Assembly: GCA_902783235.1 (NCBI GenBank)
Contig: CACZQG010000135.1
Span: 1 to 8,032, forward strand
Source of the DNA: an uncultured Ruminococcus sp.
GTDB taxonomy: Bacteria > Bacillota > Clostridia > Oscillospirales > Ruminococcaceae
DNA: 8,032 bases
Direction of reading: 5' to 3'
In this document: positions 1 to 5,256 of the stretch, one piece after another
How positions within the stretch are numbered: the first letter of the stretch is position 1
How the letters are laid out: the number at the start of each line of letters is the position of its first letter
Program-made: the position numbers and the translations under genes
The notes under the pieces: model-generated
The model's input: the letters and a program-made list of their open reading frames with translations, nothing else
The model's database searches: none
Told to the model about the DNA's origin: nothing

Positions 1-306
1 AAGGTACGCCCTCCGGAAGGGGATGGCAGACTTATCCATATGCTTTTGGTGTTTGATATACCGGATGTGGGAAGATTTGAGACGGAATTGTATGTGCGTG
101 ACAAGACTATAAATATGTCATTGCTTTGTCCGCCGGCATTTGAAGGAAAAATGGACGGCTTATCAAAGGAACTGAAAAAAAGCATAGGCTTTTCACAATA
201 TAATTTTAACGAGATAACCGTGAGCACGCTTGAAAAGACACGCTCACTTGTTGAGGTCTTTCCTACGCTGCCGCAGAAAAGGACTGGTATCAATGTTAGG
301 ATATAG
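1..306 (+). CDS. FliK-like flagellar hook-length control protein, C-terminal part (5' end outside window)
   Basis: The reading frame is open from base 1 and ends at TAG 304-306, so only about the last 101 residues are present. The visible part alternates short beta strands with a helix: a hydrophobic strand (MLLVFDIPDVGRF), a second strand (TELYVRD, NMSLLCP), then an amphipathic helix (DGLSKELKKSIG) and a final strand (NEITVS). This is the pattern expected of the FliK C-terminal domain, which in the family talks to the FlhB C-terminal domain to switch export from hook to filament substrates. The tail ending in GINVRI resembles the ends of Bacillota FliK-like proteins encoded beside a small FlhB homologue. 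The following gene overlaps it by 14 bases and is such an FlhB homologue, which supports the call. No single diagnostic motif is visible, so the name depends on fold pattern and context. Confidence 0.55.
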   Translation, partial: KVRPPEGDGRLIHMLLVFDIPDVGRFETELYVRDKTINMSLLCPPAFEGKMDGLSKELKKSIGFSQYNFNEITVSTLEKTRSLVEVFPTLPQKRTGINVRI

Positions 307-592
307 CAATAAAAAGAATAAAGCAGTAGCACTGCGCTATAATGCCGATACCGATCAGGCTCCTGTTATCATAGCCTCCGGATATGGTGAAGTAGCTAAT
401 AAGATAATAAATATCGCCGAAGAAAATGGGATACCGGTATATCGTGATGATAGTGCAGCATCTCTTATGTGTATGCTGGATGTGGGAAGTGCTATCCCCC
501 CGGAGCTTTATGAGGTGATAGCTGCTATATATGCACAGCTCCTGAAAAGCACCAGTGAATTGAGGGGCGGAAAGGGCAATAAAACGAAATAA
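293..592 (+). CDS. Stand-alone FlhB C-terminal domain protein (EscU/YscU/FlhB family, YlqH-like)
   Basis: The protein has 99 residues and corresponds to the cytoplasmic FlhB C-terminal domain alone, without the four membrane helices of full FlhB. Family signatures are KAVALRYNADTDQAPVIIA near residues 10-29, then the helix VANKIINIAEENGIPVY, and DVGSAIPPELYEVIAAIYAQL near residues 63-83. The position of the NPTH autocleavage motif in FlhB, just before xAVALxY, reads KKNK here, so self-cleavage is not expected. The start was set at ATG 293 because it begins the domain and follows an AAAGGA site (277-282); the frame is open further upstream to ATG 230, but that extension reads as basic, unlike the family, and lies inside the upstream gene. 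Overlap with the FliK-like gene suggests translational coupling. The family role is substrate recognition in flagellar export; the exact role of the short paralogues is unclear. Confidence 0.88.
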   Translation: MLGYSNKKNKAVALRYNADTDQAPVIIASGYGEVANKIINIAEENGIPVYRDDSAASLMCMLDVGSAIPPELYEVIAAIYAQLLKSTSELRGGKGNKTK

Positions 593-619
593 CCATAAAT
601 ATCATTTTATAGAGAATAA

Positions 620-749
620 TAAGGCAATACCGCACAAAGATGGTGCGTCATCTGCTGGCAGATGATGTGCAAAGCCGTCAGGCGGTCCTTGTGAGGTGCT
701 GCCTTAACACCCCACGAAGACTGCATGATAGCTTTGTGCGGTATTGCCT
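620..749. repeat. Structured intergenic element, copy A (long inverted repeats, internal hairpin)
   Basis: The spacer between the FlhB-like and PilZ genes is almost entirely inverted repeats. The arm at 622-639 is perfectly complementary to 732-749 (18 of 18). The same left arm, taken as 620-639, also pairs with 687-706 (17 of 20 including one G-U), with perfect TAAGGCA/TGCCTTA ends, so two mutually exclusive foldings exist. Inside is a hairpin 643-655/658-670 centred on CATCTGC TG GCAGATG, followed by GCAAAGCCGTCAGGCGGTC. Two blocks recur in the next spacer (copy B, 1468-1629): 626-650 matches 22 of 25 bases and 667-706 about 32 of 40. No T-run follows on either strand, so it is not an ordinary terminator. 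It could be a dispersed MITE-like repeat or a leader RNA of the PilZ gene; the sequence alone does not decide. Confidence 0.75.
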
Positions 750-783
750 ACAAAAACAAGTTCTGACAGGAGGAAAACCATAA

Positions 784-1443
784 ATGGCACAAACGGTCAT
801 TTCAAAGGAATATGCCAACTCGGTGTGCGAGATCAAATCTATGTCAAATACTCTCGTGGCAGTGGGCAAGATCATGGAGGTTTCAGAAGAGTACATAAAA
901 ATAGCAAGCGGAAAAAATGAACTTAGAGTTTTAAATTTTCATGAGGAAGTAAAAGTTAATATATTCAATACATCACTGGGATTCAAGGTGGTAGTTGGAG
1001 TGGTTTTCACTTCAACTCCCGGTGAATTGACAATATCGGATGTTTCTATACTTACCGACAGGGAAAGACGTAATTTTTTCCGTGTTGATATGGATCTGGA
1101 AGCAATGGTGATGTTTAAAAAAAGAGGACCTGTGCATGAACTGTCAGCAAGAGTGCTGGATATGAGCCTTAGCGGACTTCGATTCAGGGTGGATCATGAG
1201 TTCTCCAGGGACGATACAGTTTCTGTGATACTGGATCTCAGGGCAAATAAGAATGCAAGGGAAAACAGGTGTACCCTTCCCTGCAGGATCGTAAGGGTCA
1301 TAGAAAACAGTGAAAAGAATGAAATACAATACGGCTGTGAGTTTACCGGTAAGCAGGATGATGCAACTCAGGATGCTCTGTGCTCCTTCCTGTTTAAAAA
1401 GCAAAGGGAATTCTTAAACAGCCGGAACAAGTCATTGAAATAG
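784..1443 (+). CDS. PilZ domain c-di-GMP receptor, YcgR-like
   Basis: The protein has 219 residues. Residues 1-90 form a beta-rich N-terminal domain like the YcgR N-domain (PilZN type). A PilZ domain follows: the c-di-GMP arginine motif RxxxR is R96-NFF-R100 within DRERRNFFRV, and the second motif DxSxxG is D126-M-S128-LS-G131. A conserved late strand is seen at residues 182-187 (QYGCEF), and residues 192-210 are a C-terminal helix. Both binding motifs are intact, so nucleotide binding is expected. In the family, YcgR-type proteins act as brakes or modulators at the flagellar motor when c-di-GMP is high. ATG 784 is chosen because of AGGAGG at 768-773, ten bases upstream. It lies between export-apparatus genes and fapA/flagellin. 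The partner protein is not visible in the sequence; motor regulation is inference from family and neighbours. Confidence 0.9.
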   Translation: MAQTVISKEYANSVCEIKSMSNTLVAVGKIMEVSEEYIKIASGKNELRVLNFHEEVKVNIFNTSLGFKVVVGVVFTSTPGELTISDVSILTDRERRNFFRVDMDLEAMVMFKKRGPVHELSARVLDMSLSGLRFRVDHEFSRDDTVSVILDLRANKNARENRCTLPCRIVRVIENSEKNEIQYGCEFTGKQDDATQDALCSFLFKKQREFLNSRNKSLK

Positions 1444-1467
1444 ATAAGGCAGGTAAAGAGCTGAATA

Positions 1468-1629
1468 AATACTGCACATAGATTGTGCGTCAGAGTATAT
1501 AAAGCACAGATAGGCGTACCGGCATATCTCCCGGCATTTGTGTTTCTATCCGGATCATAGATCTGGTGAAACACTTGCAGTTAACGTGCAAAGCTGCAAG
1601 GCGGTCTTGGTGTGGTGTTGCCTAATGAC
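1468..1629. repeat. Structured intergenic element, copy B (diverged relative of 620-749)
   Basis: Two blocks match copy A in the same order. AATACTGCACATAGAT followed by TGTGCGTCA (1468-1492) matches 626-650 at 22 of 25 positions, and the stretch starting GTGCAAAGCTGCAAGGCGGTC (1586-1625) matches 667-706 at about 32 of 40. The blocks are 93 bases apart here but only 16 apart in copy A. The basal stem is kept despite substitutions: 1468-1477 pairs with 1610-1619 over ten consecutive positions, three of them G-U. At two of these positions copy A has mismatches (627/699 and 632/694). A hairpin CTTGCAG (1574-1580)/CTGCAAG (1594-1600) sits across the second block. TAAGGCA at 1445-1451 may be the remnant of the outer left end seen in copy A, with TGCCT at 1619-1623 opposite. 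The element lies between the PilZ and FapA genes. Confidence 0.65.
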
Positions 1630-1692
1630 ATCTCCCTCATAAGCAATATTGCAGCTGAAGACTTTATGCTCGCAGCTGCCGGATCTATGATC
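1553..1692 (+). other. Long-range stem in the PilZ-FapA spacer
   Basis: The 322-base spacer 1444-1765 contains no credible gene. Besides repeat copy B it holds a 15-pair stem, 1553-1567 with 1678-1692. It includes an 11-base perfect inverted repeat GATCATAGATC/GATCTATGATC and then a wobble-tolerant TGGT/GCCG end. It encloses 110 bases with two further perfect 7-bp hairpins: CTTGCAG/CTGCAAG (1574-1580/1594-1600) and GCAGCTG/CAGCTGC (1651-1657/1673-1679). The last shares two bases with the large stem. No U-rich tract follows, so it is not a simple terminator. As RNA it would form a multibranched structure ending about 60 bases before the FapA ribosome binding site. The function is unknown. Confidence 0.5.
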
Positions 1693-1765
1693 AGCGGCAA
1701 ATTAGGGTAAGCATCGGCATACTTGAAGAGGTTTGCTGAAATAATAAAATAAAGGAGGCTTGACT

Positions 1766-3730
1766 ATGGCATTCGGATTTTTTAAAAAGCATAAGCATGA
1801 AGAAGAGCAGAAACCTGCACAAAGCCTGTCAGGGCAGTCATCTTCTGATGTTTCTTCATCCGAGCCTTCGGAAAAGACTGTACAAAGTACCGGCTTTGTT
1901 ATGAAGGATAATATACAGGCGGAACAGTATATAAGAGAAAAATTCGGTTTCTTTGATGCATCACCCTTCCGTATCCTTCACAATATATATAAAAGCGGTG
2001 AGGATTATCAGCCAATGGAATATATGTGGAAGGCACTTATAGATACCAATCTGCATCTTAACGAGATAGGAAAGAATAAGTATTCTGCATATCAGGATTA
2101 TGATGATAATCAGAAAGAATTTATGAATTTTATCTATGCATCACAGGGGGCAGCGGTAAAGATCATCACTCAGCTGCTTTTAAACAGTGTTGAAGGCTCT
2201 CTTGATGATTATATTGACGGAGTGGATAAGGAACGAATGGAGGCCGATTTCCGTGAATACTGCGACTATATGTCCTATGATGAATGGAAGCTTGCCTGTG
2301 ACCCATGTTCCGATGCTCAGAGGATCAAGCCTATGGATGCGCAGGTGTATCTTAAAGTTTCAAAGGATAAGATACACGCATGGATGATAGTTTTCCCACC
2401 TGTAAATGGCGGTTCGGATGTAACCGAGATGAAAATACAGGAGTATCTCGAAAAGAACAGAGTGATATATGGTGTGAATAAGCCTCTTGTAACCGCAATT
2501 GCCGGCAAGAAGCAGTATCTGCATATTTTTGAGATAGCCAGAGGAGAAGAGGTCATAGATGGGACAGACGGCTATGTAAAGGATATGTTTTCCAGAAGCA
2601 GTCAGATAAGAGTTCAGGAAAATGAAAAAGGAAGAGTAAACTTCAAGGAGCTTAATAATATAAGAAGTGTACATAAAAATGATGTGATATGTGAAATACA
2701 TTATCCGATCGAGGGAACTGACGGCAGAGCCGTGGACGGCAGGATACTCAATGCAAGAAAGGGAGTACAGCCTAAGATACCCAAGGGAAAAAATACTGTA
2801 TTTAACGAGGATAAAACGCTTCTTATTGCAGATAAGGACGGCGAACTGCAATTCAAGGACGGCAGCTTTAATGTAAATGAGCTTCTGACTATATCCGGAG
2901 ATGTAGACGTTGCCAGCGGCAATATAACTTTTTCCGGTGATGTGCTGATAAAAGGCGATGTGAGAGAAGGCTTTGCTGTCAGAGCCGAAGGCAGTATCAC
3001 TATAGAAGGTACCTGTGAGGGCGCAGAGCTTAATGCCGATGGCGATATAACAATAGTACACGGTATGACCGGAGGCGGTAAGGGAAGTATCCATGCGGGA
3101 GGCAATATAAAATGCCTGTTTCTTGAAAACTGTCATGCCTTTGCCGATGGTGATATAGAAGTGGATCTTGTAATGTACTCGGAACTGTCCAGCGGCGGAA
3201 ATATAACTGTTACAGGCAAAAAAGGTTCTGTAACAGGCGGAAAGCTTATAGCCGGTAAAGCTATAACAGCAGATATAATAGGAGCTCCAAGCAATACAGC
3301 ACTTAAAACCGATGTGGTACTGGGGGCAGCCCCGGAGCTTATAAAAAATCACTCCAATACAGCTCATAATCTGAAGGAAGTGAGTGATAAGCTGTTTAAG
3401 GTCAATCAGGATATAAATTACATTGAGGAAAATATCAGCAGAATGCCCGAAAGCAGAGTGGCTAAGCTGGATCAACTTAAAATACAGCGTAAATTTGTAG
3501 AAATGCAAAAGAATAACCTTGAATCCGCACTTGAAAAAATGACTCAGGAGCTGGAGGAGACAAAAAAGGCTTGCTCATTGAATTGCCGTTCCATAAATCC
3601 TACGGTTTCTTTCAGAGTCGGTGAGAGTAATTACATACTTCAAAAGCCGGTAAACAACTGCAGATTGTATGTCAGAGACAGTGTTACCATCATAAGCGGA
3701 TCCAATCTTGCCCAAAATATCGAATTTTAG
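1766..3730 (+). CDS. fapA: FapA family protein (DUF342, flagellar assembly protein A type)
   Basis: The protein has 654 residues. Residues 1-45 are charged and Ser-rich (linker-like). Residues 46-250 form a clade-specific N-terminal region I do not recognise. The FapA/DUF342 core starts near residue 258 with ARGEEVIDGTDG and continues with YPIEGTDGRAVDG (313-325); both are the xGxDG turns typical of the family. Residues 372-508 carry repeated short strands and glycines (ISGDV, ITFSGDV, VRAEGSITIEG, IHAGGNIK, ITVTGKKGSVTGG), as in a right-handed beta-helix. Residues 533-601 form a probable coiled coil, and a short strand-rich tail follows. No signal peptide is seen, so it is probably cytoplasmic. 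ATG 1766 follows AAAGGAGG (1751-1758) with ideal spacing; a TTG two codons upstream is a poorer start. FapA proteins are linked to flagellar placement or assembly in some bacteria, but their biochemical role is not established. It sits directly upstream of flagellin. Confidence 0.88.
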   Translation: MAFGFFKKHKHEEEQKPAQSLSGQSSSDVSSSEPSEKTVQSTGFVMKDNIQAEQYIREKFGFFDASPFRILHNIYKSGEDYQPMEYMWKALIDTNLHLNEIGKNKYSAYQDYDDNQKEFMNFIYASQGAAVKIITQLLLNSVEGSLDDYIDGVDKERMEADFREYCDYMSYDEWKLACDPCSDAQRIKPMDAQVYLKVSKDKIHAWMIVFPPVNGGSDVTEMKIQEYLEKNRVIYGVNKPLVTAIAGKKQYLHIFEIARGEEVIDGTDGYVKDMFSRSSQIRVQENEKGRVNFKELNNIRSVHKNDVICEIHYPIEGTDGRAVDGRILNARKGVQPKIPKGKNTVFNEDKTLLIADKDGELQFKDGSFNVNELLTISGDVDVASGNITFSGDVLIKGDVREGFAVRAEGSITIEGTCEGAELNADGDITIVHGMTGGGKGSIHAGGNIKCLFLENCHAFADGDIEVDLVMYSELSSGGNITVTGKKGSVTGGKLIAGKAITADIIGAPSNTALKTDVVLGAAPELIKNHSNTAHNLKEVSDKLFKVNQDINYIEENISRMPESRVAKLDQLKIQRKFVEMQKNNLESALEKMTQELEETKKACSLNCRSINPTVSFRVGESNYILQKPVNNCRLYVRDSVTIISGSNLAQNIEF

Positions 3731-3776
3731 TGCAGTTTGCATAAATATGTGGATAATATTTGTAAGATATTCCATC

Positions 3777-3803
3777 TTTAGAAAATCATAAAACAGACGA
3801 TAT
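3777..3803 (+). promoter_or_regulatory. Candidate sigma-28/SigD-type flagellin promoter
   Basis: GACGATAT at 3796-3803 matches seven of eight bases of the sigma-28/SigD -10 consensus GCCGATAT. Fifteen bases upstream, the expected spacing, lies TTTA (3777-3780), which matches only two of four bases of the TAAA -35 element. It would start transcription near 3810 and give a leader of about 145 bases before the flagellin ATG. Flagellin genes are normally sigma-28 targets, and no better candidate was seen in the 224-base spacer. The weak -35 keeps this tentative. Confidence 0.5.
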
Positions 3804-3824
3804 ATATTATGTAAGCAAAATTGA

Positions 3825-3890
3825 TCGGAAACTTGCTCACAACGGATAGGGCCCTCCGTTAAAAAGGCAGGCGTTCCGAGAATATTTCTC
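3825..3890 (+). promoter_or_regulatory. Hairpin cluster in the flagellin leader
   Basis: Three perfect inverted repeats lie in the flagellin 5' leader: TCGGAA (3825-3830) with TTCCGA (3874-3879), enclosing AACGGA (3841-3846) with TCCGTT (3855-3860), then GAGAA (3878-3882) with TTCTC (3886-3890). The first and third overlap at 3878-3879, so they compete. No U-tract follows, which argues against a terminator. Such structure could stabilise a highly expressed mRNA or take part in regulation. No known riboswitch class was recognised. Confidence 0.45.
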
Positions 3891-3901
3891 ATAAAATAAA
3901 A

Positions 3902-3947
3902 ATGGAGCATGGATGCTTCAAAAAAAATATTATTTATAACATGGAGG
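3902..3947 (+). promoter_or_regulatory. Putative CsrA-binding sites and flagellin ribosome binding site
   Basis: Three ATGGA motifs, fitting the CsrA target ANGGA, lie within 46 bases: 3902-3906, 3909-3913 and 3941-3945. The second is presented in a hairpin AGCA-TGGA-TGCT (3906-3917), with GGA in the tetraloop as preferred by CsrA. The third overlaps the ribosome binding site GGAGG (3943-3947), seven bases before ATG 3955. A fourth motif, ACGGA at 3842-3846, is in a stem. In Bacillus subtilis, CsrA represses flagellin (hag) translation by binding the leader at and upstream of the ribosome binding site, with FliW as antagonist. Neither csrA nor fliW is in this window, so regulation is inferred. 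Confidence 0.5.
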
Positions 3948-3954
3948 TATTGTT

Positions 3955-5088
3955 ATGGGAATGGTAGTTAGAACTAATGTGAATGCGCTTGACGCTCACA
4001 GAAATTTGAACAAGAATAACAAGGCAAATGCTAAGTCACTGGAAAAACTTTCTTCAGGTTTTAAAGTTAACCGTGCAGGTGATGACGCTTCAGGTCTCGC
4101 TATCAGTGAGAAAATGAAGGCTCAGATCAAGGCTCTCGGTACAGCATCCGCTAACGCTGAGGATGGTATTTCACTTATCCAGACAGCTGAAGGTTACATG
4201 GGCGAGATCCACGACATGATGAACAGAATGGTTGAGCTGGCTGAAAAGTCTGCTAACGGTATCATGAAGGATTCCGGTTTGAGAGGCTCTGCCGCATATG
4301 GAACAAGTTCAGCTACTACAGCTGAGGGAACAGATGAACTTCAGAATGCAGGCACAGACCGTGCAGCTCTCCAGGCTGAAATGGATCAGCTTTGTGCTGA
4401 AATCGACAGAATCGCTCTTACAGCCAACTTCAATGGCAACAAGCTCCTTAATGGTAACCTTGACGGTTCTTCGGGCGCAAGTGTTGCTTCGGCTGATGGC
4501 GCAACTTTCGTTTCACAAGGTCCGGGTTCAGTAGGTAAGGCGCTTTCACTTCAGATCGGTGAAACATCCAACAGAGGAGATAAGCTGACAGTTTCAATCA
4601 AGAGAATGACAACAGATAATCTCTTCAAGGCTATGACAAAAAGTGTTGAATATAACAATGCAGATGGTAATGGAATGTCAACTGCACCGCTTACTATTTC
4701 TAACGGTACAACAGGTGCAAATACGATTAATGTTGGTATAACTAATGCATCTGTAGGTGTTGCTTCTTCTTGGAGCCAAGGTGTTACTATCAACATTTCC
4801 GATCAGGCTATGGCTTCTAAGTCAGCTGAAATGATCAGAACTGCTATCAACGAAGTATCGCTCCAGAGAGCTCAGCTCGGTGCTACACAGAACAGACTTG
4901 ATTATACAATCAATAACCTGGATACTGCTAAGGAGAACATGGAAGCTTCCAACAGCCGAATCCGTGACACAGATATGGCTAAGGAAATGATGGCATATAC
5001 TCAGAGCAACGTACTCACACAGGCTGCTCAGTCTATGCTGGCTCAGGCAAATACTCAGCCTCAGAATGTACTCCAGCTGTTACAGTAA
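3955..5088 (+). CDS. Flagellin, filament subunit
   Basis: The protein has 377 residues. The N-terminal D0/D1 signature runs from VVRTNVNALDAHRNL (residues 4-18) through LEKLSSGFKVNRAGDDASGL (29-48), SISLIQTAEG-like residues (72-80) and NRMVELAEKSANG (90-102). D1 resumes at DRAALQAEMDQLCAEIDRI (135-153) and NFNGNKLLNG (159-168). The short central region has the usual LSLQIGE...KLTVSI strands (198-215) and a hypervariable part up to about 282. The C-terminal D1/D0 follows: LGATQNRLDYTINNL (308-322) and TDMAKEMM...LQLLQ to the end. Residues 103-134 are a Ser/Thr/Ala/Gly-rich stretch where related flagellins have only about six residues. ATG 3955 fits GGAGG at 3943-3947; ATG 3961 is too far. Ile codons are nearly all ATC/ATT, unlike the ATA-rich FapA gene, consistent with high expression. 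It probably has its own promoter and terminator. Confidence 0.97.
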   Translation: MGMVVRTNVNALDAHRNLNKNNKANAKSLEKLSSGFKVNRAGDDASGLAISEKMKAQIKALGTASANAEDGISLIQTAEGYMGEIHDMMNRMVELAEKSANGIMKDSGLRGSAAYGTSSATTAEGTDELQNAGTDRAALQAEMDQLCAEIDRIALTANFNGNKLLNGNLDGSSGASVASADGATFVSQGPGSVGKALSLQIGETSNRGDKLTVSIKRMTTDNLFKAMTKSVEYNNADGNGMSTAPLTISNGTTGANTINVGITNASVGVASSWSQGVTINISDQAMASKSAEMIRTAINEVSLQRAQLGATQNRLDYTINNLDTAKENMEASNSRIRDTDMAKEMMAYTQSNVLTQAAQSMLAQANTQPQNVLQLLQ

Positions 5089-5133
5089 TTCTTGTGAATT
5101 TTGTTTACAGTTTAGTCTAATCTAATAGCATAT

Positions 5134-5164
5134 ATGACCCGTCCTTTTCGTGAGGGCGGGTCAT
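5134..5164 (+). terminator. Terminator-like hairpin after flagellin
   Basis: An 11-bp stem ATGACCCGTCC (5134-5144)/GGGCGGGTCAT (5154-5164), with one G-U pair and a nine-base loop, lies 46 bases after the flagellin stop. The GC-rich stem suits an intrinsic terminator, but the following bases (TGCTGATTAT) are only weakly T-rich, so termination may be partial. It would separate the abundant flagellin mRNA from the glycosyltransferase gene. Confidence 0.65.
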
Positions 5165-5180
5165 TGCTGATTATACCCTG

Positions 5181-5236
5181 TAGGGCATATCCCAAAGCAT
5201 TGAATATATGAAGTGGATGCTTTGGGATATACCTTA
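5181..5236 (+). promoter_or_regulatory. Very long hairpin just upstream of the glycosyltransferase ribosome binding site
   Basis: A perfect 14-bp inverted repeat, ATATCCCAAAGCAT (5187-5200) and ATGCTTTGGGATAT (5217-5230), is extended after one mismatch by five more pairs (5181-5185/5232-5236, one G-U). The loop has 16 bases. The stem ends six bases before the AAGGAGA ribosome binding site (5243-5249). No T-run follows on the + strand, and none follows on the - strand. It may act as an mRNA 5' or 3' protective stem, a processing site, or a translation-regulating structure. Confidence 0.6.
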
Positions 5237-5256
5237 AAAGATAAGGAGATAAATAT

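Noticed and set aside
230..292. Upstream ATG extension of the FlhB-like protein
   Set aside because: The extra 21 residues (basic, Arg/Leu-rich) do not fit the family and lie within the FliK-like gene; ATG 293 has its own AAAGGA site and starts the conserved domain.
622..749. Intrinsic terminator for the FlhB-like gene
   Set aside because: The 18-bp arms are far apart (92 bases) and no T-run follows on either strand.
620..1692. CRISPR array
   Set aside because: There are only two diverged copies 0.8 kb apart with different internal spacing, not regular short repeats with spacers, and no cas genes are present.
1723..1750. Sigma-70-like promoter TTGAAG-16-TAAAAT before fapA
   Set aside because: Transcription would start inside the ribosome binding site at 1751-1758, leaving no usable leader.
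2360..3508. A 382-codon open frame on the minus strand inside the FapA gene
   Set aside because: It lies antisense to a clear FapA/DUF342 gene, has no credible ribosome binding site or recognisable domain, and its length is explained by the repetitive, ATA-rich codon pattern of the coding strand.
3751..3773. Hairpin GGATAATATT...AGATATTCC after fapA as terminator
   Set aside because: Pairing is broken by mismatches, the stem is AT-rich and no T-run follows.
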